A stretch of 28,975 nucleotides of DNA from Candidatus Portnoyibacteriota bacterium (GCA_028717445.1 JAQUNU010000002.1:1-28975); one strand, 5' to 3'. Shown: positions 12,911-20,777, counted from the stretch's first letter. Program-made: numbers and translations. Notes: a model not told the origin generated them from the letters alone.

Positions 12911-15040
12911 TTATATATCCAAATTCTTCACATTCTTGGCGTGCATTTGGATAAAACGTTTGCGCGGCAAAACCTCATCGCCCATCAGGGTATTGAACAT
13001 TTTGTCGGCGGCGTCAGCATCGGCAATAGTCACTTTTTTCATCACCCGATTAGCCGGGTTCATGGTCGTTTCCCAAAGCTGTTCGGGATTCATTTCTCCC
13101 AAACCTTTATATCGCTGAATATTCACGCCCGCCACTTTTTCCGTTTTTTCGGCTTCTTTAGTCTCTTCTTTTTCCGCCCCAATCTCTTTGCCGTATTTTT
13201 TGACCTTCATTTTTTCTTCCTTGGCTTTTTTTAAAACCGAGACAATCGAATCTTTTTCGACGTCCGAATAGGCAAAATGCGCTTCCCGGCCTTTGGAAAT
13301 ACGATAAAGCGGCGGCTGGGCAATATAGATGTGACCGGCATCAATCAGTTCTTTGAAATACCGAAAAAACAAAGTCAAAAGCAAGGTCCGGATATGCGCG
13401 CCGTCAACATCCGCGTCGGTCATAATGACAATCCGATGATATCGAAGTTTCGAAATATCAAAATCGTCGGCAATGGCCGTGCCCAGCGCGATGATCAGCG
13501 CTTTTACTTCTTTTGAGGTCAAGGCCCGGTCGAGCCGCGCTTTTTCAATGTTTAAAATTTTGCCACGCAAAGGCAGAATCGCCTGGAATTGCCGATCGCG
13601 GCCCTGTTTGGCCGAGCCGCCAGCCGAATCGCCCTCAACGATATAAAGCTCCGATTTTTCCGGCTCGCGCGAAGAGCAATCGGCCAGTTTGCCCGGCAAA
13701 GCCAGTCCTTCAAGCAAGCCTTTCCGCAAGACTGTTTCGCGCGCGGCCTTGGCCGCCTGGCGGGCTTTGGCTGCCAGAATACATTTGCCTAGAATCTCCC
13801 GAGCGTCATTAGGACTTTTTTCAAGATATTCTTCCAGGGCTTCGGCTACCACCATGTCAACCGCGGTTCTGGCTTCCGGATTGCCCAATTTGGCCTTTGT
13901 CTGGCCCTCGAATTGCGGCTCGCGCAATTTCACGCTGACTATTGAGACCAACCCCTCGCGCACGTCGTCTCCGCTTAGATTATCATCGCCGTTTTTAAGA
14001 AATGTTCCCTTCCGGCCATAATCATTCAATCCTCTAGTCAAAGCCGAACGGAAACCCGTGATATGCATTCCGCCTTCAGGAGTATGGATATTATTGGCAA
14101 AGCTTAATTCCGCTCCTTGAATATCCTCGGTATACTGGAAGGCCGCTTCGACCTGAAGCCCTTCTATTTCGCGATTGACATAAAAAATATTCGAATGTTT
14201 TGGCGCCACGTCCCGATCGTCGACTAAAAATTTAACATAAGAAACAAGGCCGCCTTCAAAATAAAAGCTGTGCGAGCGCTCGCCCGCGTCCGGCGTTTCG
14301 AGCTCCGGAGATTTGGCTGTTTTTTTCTCCACTTTGCAGGTGGCACAAAACTCCTCGGGCTTGGCATTAACATTCCGTAAATCCTTGATAATGATCTTAA
14401 TGCCGCGCGTCAGATAAGCCTGCTGGCGCAGATGCGTCAAAATAGCGTCCCAATTAAATTTTATCTCTTTGAAAATTTCCGGATCCGGCTCAAAAATCTG
14501 TGTCGTTCCGCGATTGGCGCATTTGCCGATTTTCTTCACCAAAAACTGCGGTTTGCCTTTTTTGTATTCCTGAACGTAAAGAAAACCGTCACGACAGACT
14601 TCGGCGCGCATCCAGACTGAAAGAGCATTGACAACGGAAACGCCAACCCCGTGCAGACCGCCTGAAACTTTATAGCTTTCACCGCCGAATTTTCCGCCGG
14701 CGTGCAAAGTGCACATGACGGTTTCCAGGGCCGATCTTTTCGTCTGTTTATGGATGTCCACCGGAATGCCGCGGCCGTTATCGCGCACGCGTACCCGGTT
14801 GCCCGGCAAAAGACTGATCTCAACTTCCGTGCAAAAACCGGCCATGGCCTCGTCGAGCGAGTTGTCCACGACCTCCCAGATCAAATGATGCAATCCCTCC
14901 ACCCCGGTCGAGCCGATATACATTCCCGGCCTCTTGCGCACCGGTTCTAATCCCTCAAGAACATAAATGTCTTTGGCCTCATAGCTGACGCTGGCGTTGT
15001 TGCCATTAATTTTATTGTTGTTTTCGTTTGCTTTTGCCAT
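12911..15040 (-). CDS. gyrB: DNA gyrase subunit B
   Basis: ATPase and Toprim subunit of gyrase. In 709 residues: GHKL ATP site with Glu56 and Asn60 (WEVVDN), Asp87 (RDNGRGIP) and the GGLHGVGVSVVNALS loop (127-141); the transducer domain; Toprim with EGDSAGG (469-475) and DADVDG (542-547); and the C-terminal QRYKGLGEMNPEQLWETTM tail. A charged, Lys/Glu-rich insertion sits just before that tail. CATC (232-235) lies in another variable stretch. The protein is of the short GyrB class without the E. coli insertion. ParE is less likely given the VLPRKRFI ending, but gyrA or parC is not here to confirm. Confidence 0.94.
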   Translation of the reverse strand: MAKANENNNKINGNNASVSYEAKDIYVLEGLEPVRKRPGMYIGSTGVEGLHHLIWEVVDNSLDEAMAGFCTEVEISLLPGNRVRVRDNGRGIPVDIHKQTKRSALETVMCTLHAGGKFGGESYKVSGGLHGVGVSVVNALSVWMRAEVCRDGFLYVQEYKKGKPQFLVKKIGKCANRGTTQIFEPDPEIFKEIKFNWDAILTHLRQQAYLTRGIKIIIKDLRNVNAKPEEFCATCKVEKKTAKSPELETPDAGERSHSFYFEGGLVSYVKFLVDDRDVAPKHSNIFYVNREIEGLQVEAAFQYTEDIQGAELSFANNIHTPEGGMHITGFRSALTRGLNDYGRKGTFLKNGDDNLSGDDVREGLVSIVSVKLREPQFEGQTKAKLGNPEARTAVDMVVAEALEEYLEKSPNDAREILGKCILAAKARQAAKAARETVLRKGLLEGLALPGKLADCSSREPEKSELYIVEGDSAGGSAKQGRDRQFQAILPLRGKILNIEKARLDRALTSKEVKALIIALGTAIADDFDISKLRYHRIVIMTDADVDGAHIRTLLLTLFFRYFKELIDAGHIYIAQPPLYRISKGREAHFAYSDVEKDSIVSVLKKAKEEKMKVKKYGKEIGAEKEETKEAEKTEKVAGVNIQRYKGLGEMNPEQLWETTMNPANRVMKKVTIADADAADKMFNTLMGDEVLPRKRFIQMHAKNVKNLDI

Positions 15041-15065
15041 CGTATTAAATTAAAACGACTCTGAA

Positions 15066-15170
15066 GTCATTCCGGACGAAGGCCCGCCTCGGCGGGGCCG
15101 CAATCGAGGAATCTCATAATACATAAGATCCTTCGACTCCGCCCCGCAGCGAGGCTCCGCTCAGACTGAC
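15066..15170. repeat. Long palindromic intergenic repeat between pheT and gyrB
   Basis: The outer arms GTCATTCCGGACGAAGG and CCTTCGACTCC...CTCAGACTGAC are imperfect inverted copies. The central part is CGAGGAATCT against AGATCCTTCG around the loop CATAATACATA. GC-rich inserts (GCCCGCCTCGGCGGGGC and CCGCCCCGCAGCGAGGC) sit in each arm. The style is like known dispersed repeats whose arms read close to CTTCGACTCCGCTCAGxxTGAC. A further GACAAC-AAA-GTTGTC hairpin (15168-15182) touches the pheT stop. Confidence 0.65.
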
Positions 15171-15180
15171 AACAAAGTTG

Positions 15181-17217
15181 TCATTTTCTTATTTGCCATC
15201 CCTCTTCTTCAATTGCCTTGATTATTTTTTCCATTATCTCATTAACCTCTTTGTCCGTCATATTTCTTTCATCCGACTGGAAAATCAGACGGAAAGCCAA
15301 GCTTTTTTTAACTCCGGTTTCAAAAATATCAAATATATCCGTATCAAACAGAAGAGATCCGCCCATGGTCTCAATAATGTTTAAAACCGATTCGATCTTC
15401 ACATCGTCGCCGACTAAGATTGCCAAATCCCGCATAATCGCCGGATATTTTGAAGGCGCCTGATACGCCCTTTCCTCTGAAGCTAAGGCGACTAAAGCCG
15501 GGAGGTCAAGCTCAAAGGCGACTATTTCATTTTTTATTCCCGATTGATTTAATATTTTTTCCTTTATTTCTCCGATCCAGCCGATTTCTTTTTGCCCTGA
15601 TTTGATTAAGGCCCGCTTGACCGGATGAAAAATTTTCAGCCAAGGCGCCAAATCAAAAGAAATTTCATCATCAAACCAAACGTCGCTAATGCCGAGCTTC
15701 TCAAACAGAATATGAACCAAGCCTTTTAACTCAAAGAATCCTTCCGCCGATTTTTTGAAATTTCTATTGGAAATCACGGCCGCGATTTTATGCGATTCCA
15801 CGGGTTTTTCTCCGGTCATCATAAATGACCGCCCGATCTCAAATAATCTCACATTATCAAAATATTTAAGATTCTCGTTTGTATTTTTTAATAAATTAAC
15901 GATTAGGGTCGGCTGCAGATATTTCTGATCTTGAGAAATGGGATTTTTGATTTTAACCTGTCCGGCTATTTCAAAAGCCTTTGCGTCTTCTTCGGAAACA
16001 AAAGAATAATTTTGCGCCTCAGACCAGCCGGCGCCCGCCAGAATATCTTTTATCTTGTCTTCATAAACCAGCGATTCTTCTTTGGTTGCCGCGATCATAA
16101 TGCCGGAGGGCGTCTGCGCTGGAATTTTATCAAGCCCAAAAATCCGGGCGAGCTCTTCCGCTAAATCTTCCTGCGCTCTAAGATCAAGCCGGCTTGTCGG
16201 CGCGATTGCCTCGATAAATTTGCCTTTTTTTATTGCTTTTGCGGGAATTTCCAGTCTTTTTAAGATATCAATCATTTCCTGCGGCAGAATTTGAACTCCG
16301 ATCAATTTTTGCGCCCAATCAACATCCAGCAAAATTTTGCGCGGCTTTGCCTTGACGGAATAAGCGTCGACCAGTCCCGCGGCAACTTTTCCTCCGGCTA
16401 TTTCAGACATCAAGAAAATGGCTCTGGCCAGAGCGATCTCCGTCAGATTCGGATCGAACCCGTTCTCAAAACGCATTGAAGCATCGGTTCTCAGATTAAA
16501 AGCCTTGGAAGTGCGCCGAATGTTTGTCGGTTCAAAATTCGCTGATTCGACAGCGACCACCTTGGTGTTTTGATCAATTTCAGGACCTTCGCCGCCCTTA
16601 ATGCCGGCGATGCCGATGGCGACCTTGGCGTCAGCAATGACCAGATTTTCTGGAGACAAATCATATTTTTTTCCTTCAAGCGTCACGATCTTTTCGCCTT
16701 CTTTGGCCCGCCTGACAATAATCTTTTTTTCTCCAACCTTATCGACATCGAAAGCATGCAAGGGCTGACCGGTTTCAAGCATGATGTAGTTGGTGATGTC
16801 GACGATATTCGATATGGGCCGCAGGCCGCAGGCAGAAAGACGATCCTGCATCCATTTTGGCGACTGCCCCATTTTAATATCCGTGGCCACGCGCATGGAA
16901 TAGCGCGGGCAAAGATCCTTGGCTGTGATTTTGACTGAAATAAAATCTTTTGCCTGAAGGTTTCCGTCTTCAGCGAAATCCGCTTTGGGCGGAACAAATT
17001 TTATTCCGGAAATGGCCGCCAGTTCTTTGGCTATGCCCATATGTGAAAAACAATCATGCGCCCGATCGGGCAAAATTTTAACATCCAAAATAAAATCGTC
17101 GCCGAACTTTTCCAGGCTTTCAACTTCAAAAGCATGCATGGTCAAAAGATCAACCATTTCCTGCGGCTTTAAAGTTTTTTCCAGATATTCATTTAGCCAA
17201 CTGGCGGAAAATTTCAT
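15181..17217 (-). CDS. pheT: Phenylalanyl-tRNA synthetase beta subunit lacking the tRNA-binding OB domain
   Basis: Beta subunit of the (alpha-beta)2 PheRS. The 678 residues start MKFSASWLNEYLEKTLKP. Directly after MHAFEVESLEKFGDDFI (about residues 27-43) comes DVKILPDRAHDCFSHMGIAKELA, which in E. coli PheT is separated from it by about 110 residues of OB-fold (EMAP-like) domain. The B3/B4 editing part (HAFDVDKV, FEPTNIRRTSKAFNLRTDAS), B5, the catalytic-like core and a full C-terminal FDX-ACB anticodon domain (YPAIMRDLAILV to GWQIRK) remain. It starts 1 base after the pheS stop. The deletion looks clean, not like decay. Confidence 0.95.
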   Translation of the reverse strand: MKFSASWLNEYLEKTLKPQEMVDLLTMHAFEVESLEKFGDDFILDVKILPDRAHDCFSHMGIAKELAAISGIKFVPPKADFAEDGNLQAKDFISVKITAKDLCPRYSMRVATDIKMGQSPKWMQDRLSACGLRPISNIVDITNYIMLETGQPLHAFDVDKVGEKKIIVRRAKEGEKIVTLEGKKYDLSPENLVIADAKVAIGIAGIKGGEGPEIDQNTKVVAVESANFEPTNIRRTSKAFNLRTDASMRFENGFDPNLTEIALARAIFLMSEIAGGKVAAGLVDAYSVKAKPRKILLDVDWAQKLIGVQILPQEMIDILKRLEIPAKAIKKGKFIEAIAPTSRLDLRAQEDLAEELARIFGLDKIPAQTPSGIMIAATKEESLVYEDKIKDILAGAGWSEAQNYSFVSEEDAKAFEIAGQVKIKNPISQDQKYLQPTLIVNLLKNTNENLKYFDNVRLFEIGRSFMMTGEKPVESHKIAAVISNRNFKKSAEGFFELKGLVHILFEKLGISDVWFDDEISFDLAPWLKIFHPVKRALIKSGQKEIGWIGEIKEKILNQSGIKNEIVAFELDLPALVALASEERAYQAPSKYPAIMRDLAILVGDDVKIESVLNIIETMGGSLLFDTDIFDIFETGVKKSLAFRLIFQSDERNMTDKEVNEIMEKIIKAIEEEGWQIRK

Positions 17218-17218
17218 T

Positions 17219-18217
17219 TTAAAATTGCCTTAAGAATCTCATGTCCCCGAAATTAAGCATTCTCAGGTCGTCAATTTTGTATTTCATCATCGCAAGGCGA
17301 TCCAGGCCAAAACCAAAAGCGAAGCCTTGCCATTCGTAAGGAGCATAACCAGCTGATTTAAACACGAACGGATGAACCATGCCGGCGCCTGCCATCTCTA
17401 TCCAACCGGTATTTTTACAGACCCGGCAGCCTTTGCCGTCGCAAAAAACGCACTGGATATCAGGTTCGAAACTGGGTTCGGTAAACGGAAAAAAACTAGG
17501 CCGCAATCTTATTTTGACTTCTTTACCAAAAAGCTGTTTAAAAAATTCCAGAATCACGGCTTTAAAATTCCCTATCGAAATATTTTTATCAACCATCAAG
17601 CCCTCCACTTGGTAAAATTGAGATTCGTGAGTCGCGTCGGAAGCGTCGCGACGAAAAACTTTGCCCGGCACGATGACGCGCAAAGGCGGATTGTGTTTTT
17701 CCATATAACGCACCTGATTGGGCGACGTCTGTGTTCTCAACAAAAGTTCGTCATCAATATAAAAAGTGTCCTGCATGTCCCGGGCGGGGTGGTCTTTGGG
17801 AAAATTGAGCGCCTGAAAGTTATAATAATCTGTTTCCATTTCGGAGCTGTCGACGACCGAAAATCCCAGCGACTGAAAAATTTTTTCAACCTGTCTCAAA
17901 ATAAGAGTCCTCGGATGCAAATGACCAAAAGGCAGAGCGCGGCCGGGCGCCGTAACATCAATTTTTTCATTTTTATTGCTTTCTGAATTTTTTATCTCGT
18001 TTTTCTTTTTTTCAAACAACTCTTCCAATTCTCTCTTTAATTGATTGATCTGTTTGCCTCTTTGCGCTCGTTCTTCGTTTGAAAGATCCTTTATTTGCAA
18101 CAACAACTCGGCCATTCTTCCTTTTCGGCCGAGGTATTTAATCCGAAGCGCCTCCAATTCCTGGCTATTTTTAGCGCTCCCTATTTCTTTTTTGGCTTCC
18201 AACTCTATATGTTCCAT
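17219..18217 (-). CDS. pheS: Phenylalanyl-tRNA synthetase alpha subunit
   Basis: Catalytic subunit of PheRS. It has an N-terminal coiled coil (about 1-80, rich in Lys/Glu, with LRIKYLGRKGRM) followed by the class II core: HPRTLILRQVEKIFQSLGF, VFRRDASDATHESQFYQVEG (motif 2) and FGFGLDRLAMMKYKIDD (motif 3). Between them a CVFC...GCRVC four-cysteine zinc-knuckle-like insertion precedes GWIEMAGAGMVHP, as in several non-proteobacterial PheS proteins. The ATG at 18217 gives 332 residues; an in-frame GTG at 18223 is also possible and has TTAGG about 8 bases upstream. pheT follows after 1 base. Confidence 0.96.
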   Translation of the reverse strand: MEHIELEAKKEIGSAKNSQELEALRIKYLGRKGRMAELLLQIKDLSNEERAQRGKQINQLKRELEELFEKKKNEIKNSESNKNEKIDVTAPGRALPFGHLHPRTLILRQVEKIFQSLGFSVVDSSEMETDYYNFQALNFPKDHPARDMQDTFYIDDELLLRTQTSPNQVRYMEKHNPPLRVIVPGKVFRRDASDATHESQFYQVEGLMVDKNISIGNFKAVILEFFKQLFGKEVKIRLRPSFFPFTEPSFEPDIQCVFCDGKGCRVCKNTGWIEMAGAGMVHPFVFKSAGYAPYEWQGFAFGFGLDRLAMMKYKIDDLRMLNFGDMRFLRQF

Positions 18218-18305
18218 TATCACAAAAACGGCCTAATCCTCTCTTTCAAAAATAAGAGGAAAAGGCGCCTGATATTAAAGGATTTTTACGCGCATCTATG
18301 TCTTT

Positions 18306-18334
18306 ATTTTACCTTATTTTAACCCGTTTTGCAA
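18306..18334 (-). promoter_or_regulatory. Promoter for pheS-pheT
   Basis: On the minus strand, TTGCAA (18329-18334), a 17-base spacer and TAAAAT (18306-18311). The start would lie near 18299, giving a leader of roughly 80 bases. Confidence 0.7.
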
Positions 18335-18372
18335 CCTCTAAAAAGTGGATAAAATAATAATTGGAATAAATA

Positions 18373-18406
18373 GTACCACTTTTGAGCGATAGCACAAAAT
18401 TGGTAC
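18373..18406. repeat. 12-bp-stem hairpin between pheS and the membrane protein gene
   Basis: GTACCACTTTTG (18373-18384) pairs with CAAAATTGGTAC (18395-18406) at 11 of 12 positions around a 10-base loop. An overlapping alternative pairing (AAAAGTGG near 18341 with CCACTTTT at 18377) would form a different hairpin. It could end the 18428-18799 transcript or act as an operator. The T run is weak. Confidence 0.45.
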
Positions 18407-18427
18407 ATAAAAAGTCTAAATTGCCAA

Positions 18428-18799
18428 TCAGATTCTCTTCAGAAAGAAATATTCAGTGGCAAAAACCATCAGCAAAAGGAACAGCCCGGAAAGCGGCCAG
18501 ATGATCTCAAAAGCCCGGAAAAACAAAAGGCCAGTCGCCAAAAACGCCAAAAGCGAACCCTGTCGAAATGAAATGCCCAAAAATTTAAAAGAAGCCAAAT
18601 GGGGCCATTTTTTCTTGCGAACAAAAAAACCGGCCAGGCCGAAAATGCCGGATAACGCAGTAAAAAGGCTGAAAAAAACCAAAAGAACCAAAGATTCATC
18701 GGCCTTATCCGGCGAAAAAATGCCGATGACCATCAAAAAGGCGACCAAAGCGATAGCCGTTGAAGAAACTATGCCGGAGAGATAAACCTTAAGAGTCAT
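18428..18799 (-). CDS. Small conserved-looking membrane protein, unknown function
   Basis: 123 residues with four predicted membrane segments (about 8-28, 37-59, 79-97 and 99-119) and short charged ends (RKKKWPHL between segments 2 and 3, LKRI at the C-terminus). No catalytic motif is visible. By the positive-inside rule the Lys/Arg-rich loop and tail are cytoplasmic. It lies upstream of pheS in the same direction but is separated from it by a hairpin and the pheS promoter, so it is probably transcribed alone. A -10-like TAATAC is about 20 bases before the ATG. I do not recognise the family with certainty. Confidence 0.75.
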   Translation of the reverse strand: MTLKVYLSGIVSSTAIALVAFLMVIGIFSPDKADESLVLLVFFSLFTALSGIFGLAGFFVRKKKWPHLASFKFLGISFRQGSLLAFLATGLLFFRAFEIIWPLSGLFLLLMVFATEYFFLKRI

Positions 18800-18922
18800 A
18801 AAATAAAGAATATTTACCCTGTATTATCTGCGCTCGTTCAGAAATGAAAAAGCGACTCTTTCCCTTCCCTCTCTTTCATTTCCCTCGCTCGCTTGATAAT
18901 AATTATAACCGATTTTTTGTCT

Positions 18923-18960
18923 AATAAAAACAACCCCGTATCTAGAGGGTGATTTTTATT
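18923..18960. terminator. Bidirectional intrinsic terminator
   Basis: AATAAAAA (18923-18930) pairs with TTTTTATT (18953-18960), and ACCC (18933-18936) with GGGT (18947-18950), with one 2x2 internal mismatch. A and T runs on the two sides make it usable in both directions. It separates the membrane protein gene from the accessory patch. Confidence 0.65.
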
Positions 18961-18964
18961 AAAA

Positions 18965-19104
18965 TTCCACTTTCACGTTTCTATAAGCGGACTGCGTCAC
19001 GCCGTAGCCACGCTTCAACGTGGCGAAGCCCGCCTCCGTCCCGCAAATGCGGAACTTCAGCGTGACGAAGGCGGCGAATGCGGGACGAAGTTGGAACGTA
19101 TCTG
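18965..19104. repeat. GC-rich structured block ending in repeat copy A
   Basis: The ends are inversely related (TTCCACTT at the left, AAGTTGGAA at the right). GCGTCACGC pairs with GCGTGACG inside. Two local hairpins, CCACG-CTTCAA-CGTGG and CCGC-AAAT-GCGG, lie between. CCGTCCCGCA can alternatively pair with TGCGGGACG of copy A. It contrasts strongly with the AT-rich surroundings. Confidence 0.55.
19071..19104 (+). repeat. 30-bp dispersed repeat, copy A
   Basis: Consensus core GCGGCGAATGCGGGACGA followed by AGTTGGAACGTAT. This copy lies 16 bases downstream of the stop of the minus-strand 140-aa gene. The other copies are at 19562, 20250 and 20884, all in the same orientation. Confidence 0.75.
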
Positions 19105-19120
19105 AATAATCGTCCTTAAA

Positions 19121-19543
19121 CTATTTTAAATATTTTTTAATTTTCCCGTATTTTTTAATTGGCGGCCATTTCTCTCCGGGCTTTTTTCTTATCAAACCCC
19201 CGAATATTTCCTTATTAATATTCAATTTTAATTTTCTAACTAAATCATTAAGATATAAGAAAAAGGTGGAATCAATTTCACTATCTATTTTAAAATCATA
19301 CCCGGTATAAAAATATATATCGCCTTTGGCATCAATTATGCCTCTCGCTGCCTTATCCATTAATTTATCGTCATCTTCTGGCATCCAACCTTCTTTAACA
19401 AACCAAACAGCATGGGAATAGGGCAAATTCGATTTGGCAATGTGCAGTTTTCCATCATAAATACAAAACATCCGGCGACCTCGGTGGAAGTCTTTTATTT
19501 TTTTACTTTCTTTTATACCATATTTCTTTTCAAAAATATCCAC
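19121..19543 (-). CDS. Hypothetical protein, 140 aa
   Basis: Not recognised. The start is a GTG at 19543 (MDIFEKKYGIKESKK). The sequence is basic and aromatic-rich with no signal peptide or membrane segment. Visible stretches are FHRGRRMFCIYDGKLHIA, HAVWFVKEGWMPEDDDKLMDKAARG, GDIYFYTGYDFKID and a Lys-rich tail (KKPGEKWPPIKKYGKIKK). The alternating charged and aromatic pattern suggests a small soluble alpha/beta domain. It is bracketed by repeat copies A (16 bases downstream) and B (about 18 bases upstream), as if it were one unit of a cassette array. No promoter is evident. Confidence 0.65.
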   Translation of the reverse strand: MDIFEKKYGIKESKKIKDFHRGRRMFCIYDGKLHIAKSNLPYSHAVWFVKEGWMPEDDDKLMDKAARGIIDAKGDIYFYTGYDFKIDSEIDSTFFLYLNDLVRKLKLNINKEIFGGLIRKKPGEKWPPIKKYGKIKKYLK

Positions 19544-19561
19544 GTATAAAAAAATTTAAAT

Positions 19562-19590
19562 GCGGCGAATGAGGGACGAGGTTGGAACGT
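19562..19590 (+). repeat. 30-bp dispersed repeat, copy B
   Basis: GCGGCGAATGAGGGACGAGG then TTGGAACGT: two differences from copy A in 29 bases. It lies between the start of the 140-aa gene (18 bases away) and the stop of the Nudix gene (16 bases away). Confidence 0.75.
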
Positions 19591-19606
19591 TTTTAGCAGA
19601 AAACAA

Positions 19607-20233
19607 TTATTGAGATTTTCTACTTATTCGATCTTTTATTGATATCCATTTTTTTACAAACCGATGAAGATGCGGATCAAGTTTTTCAATCGGCATGCCT
19701 AAAATCTCTTTATAATCAAACCATTTATATCCGTTAAATTCTTTCGGATCATATTGCAAAGGCACATCAGAATCCCCTTCTAATCCATACCAAAAACTGA
19801 CGTCAGTATGGCCAGCCGTTAAACCGACCGTAATCGCCTGGCTTAAAAAAAGAGGCTGTTCGGAAATAAAACGCGCGTCCGTATTTAATTCTTCTTTAAT
19901 CTCTCTTTCGACAGTGACTTTAGGATCTTCGTTGGGTTCTACATGCCCGCCCGCAGGAAGCCAAAGCTGCGCCTTTATATGGTCAATTAAAAGTATTTTA
20001 TCTTGTCTGGAATCAATGGGTAAAAAATAAGAAACCAAATGTTTTGCCGGAATATCCGGTTTCTGGACGCGGAACAAATCCGCCCCACTTTTTATCCAAT
20101 TGAGAGCATCCGCAATATGAGCTTCCTCTAATTCATCGAATGGAGCGATATTTTGAATGATCTTTATAATTTTATTTTCTATCTTTTCACGGAATTCCGA
20201 ATCTCTGTTTGAATTATTTTCAAGGTTCTCCAT
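19607..20233 (-). CDS. Nudix hydrolase
   Basis: Hydrolyses a nucleoside diphosphate linked to another group; the exact substrate cannot be told. The 208 residues have an N-terminal helical extension (about 1-60), then the Nudix fold. The Nudix box reads GGHVEPNED, then seven residues, then REIKEEL, which matches GX5EX7REUXEE with all metal-binding Glu present. LWLPAGGHVEPNE, and DVSFWYGLEGD with PKEFNGYKWFDYKEI further on, are typical of Nudix proteins with a substrate-specific C-terminal strand. The gene lies between repeat copies B and C and has no clear Shine-Dalgarno. Confidence 0.88.
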   Translation of the reverse strand: MENLENNSNRDSEFREKIENKIIKIIQNIAPFDELEEAHIADALNWIKSGADLFRVQKPDIPAKHLVSYFLPIDSRQDKILLIDHIKAQLWLPAGGHVEPNEDPKVTVEREIKEELNTDARFISEQPLFLSQAITVGLTAGHTDVSFWYGLEGDSDVPLQYDPKEFNGYKWFDYKEILGMPIEKLDPHLHRFVKKWISIKDRISRKSQ

Positions 20234-20249
20234 AGATTCAAATTTATCT

Positions 20250-20283
20250 GCGGCGAATGTGGGACGAAGTTGGAGCGTATTTG
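20250..20283 (+). repeat. 30-bp dispersed repeat, copy C
   Basis: GCGGCGAATGTGGGACGAAG then TTGGAGCGTATTTG: two differences from copy A within the 29-base core. It starts 16 bases upstream of the Nudix start codon and precedes the divergent plus-strand gene. Confidence 0.75.
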
Positions 20284-20320
20284 TCCGACAAAATTCAATA
20301 ATAGTTTCATCAGCAATTCC

Positions 20321-20348
20321 TTGACAAATACCACGACATATTTAAAGA
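20321..20348 (+). promoter_or_regulatory. Promoter for the 116-aa plus-strand gene
   Basis: Consensus TTGACA (20321-20326) with TAAAGA (20343-20348) 16 bases on. It predicts a leader of about 70 bases. Confidence 0.55.
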
Positions 20349-20361
20349 TTAAATATTAATT

Positions 20362-20404
20362 CCTGACTCGTATGAGCAGGTGGCCCTGATTTATCGGGCA
20401 TCAG
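20362..20404 (+). promoter_or_regulatory. Structured 5' leader before the 116-aa gene
   Basis: Hairpin 1 is CCTG-A-CTC/GAG-CAGG (20362-20380). Hairpin 2 is GCCC-T-GAT/ATC-GGGC (20383-20399). An alternative hairpin, CTGAT/ATCAG (20386-20390 with 20400-20404), excludes hairpin 2. They lie just before a strong AAGGAGGTG ribosome binding site. A switch is possible but unproven; it matches no riboswitch I know. Confidence 0.4.
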
Positions 20405-20426
20405 TTCTTCTTCAAGGAGGTGCCGT

Positions 20427-20777
20427 ATGGCAAAGCGACTTTCGATAGTTAATGGCCCGTCAAAATGGGATATTATATTGGCCCTTTTTGACACAACAGA
20501 GGATTTAGACCCAAGTCGTGTTCGACAGAATGGCAGGCTCGTTATCCTCGAGATTGCTGATGAAGAAGGAAAAAATTGGAAGGGCGAAATACATATTGAT
20601 GCAGTAAAAAAGAATCAGGATTTTGGTTTTCAGGATAGCGACTGGAAACTTGAAGGCCATTACGTTTTTCCAAGATTAAGTCCTCTCGGAGAAAAATTCA
20701 TTGTTTGGCGGCCATTTATAGCTCTTTTCAATACACAAACCAGAAAGGGTTGGCTCGAACCAGTTAAAGAATCTTAA
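20427..20777 (+). CDS. Hypothetical protein, 116 aa
   Basis: Not recognised. It is the only plus-strand gene in the right two-thirds of the window. AAGGAGGTG lies about 5 bases before the ATG, a near-perfect Shine-Dalgarno. The protein is soluble: LSIVNGPSKWDIILALFD at the N-terminus, a beta-rich middle (RLVILEIADEEG, GEIHIDAV) and VWRPFIALFNTQTRKGWLEP at the end. The pattern suggests a small beta-sandwich or binding domain without catalytic residues. Its own promoter, structured leader and terminator make it a self-contained unit between repeat copies C and D, in opposite orientation to its neighbours. Confidence 0.78.
   Translation: MAKRLSIVNGPSKWDIILALFDTTEDLDPSRVRQNGRLVILEIADEEGKNWKGEIHIDAVKKNQDFGFQDSDWKLEGHYVFPRLSPLGEKFIVWRPFIALFNTQTRKGWLEPVKES

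Larger units (their letters stand above)
18800..19120. other. Gene-free stretch with a terminator and structured repeats
   Basis: This 321-base gap holds no credible ORF. From left to right it contains the presumed promoter of the membrane protein gene, a pyrimidine-rich stretch (18855-18895), a bidirectional hairpin at 18923-18960, and a GC-rich folded block (18965-19104) that ends in the first copy of the 30-bp dispersed repeat. Confidence 0.6.

Noticed and set aside
13513..14021. Plus-strand open frames opposite gyrB
   Set aside because: Wholly inside the strongly conserved gyrB gene and rich in Arg/Pro/Ala as expected from its complement.
17372..17986. 204-aa plus-strand open frame opposite pheS
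   Set aside because: Lies wholly within pheS, no Shine-Dalgarno or promoter, and composition typical of an antisense shadow.
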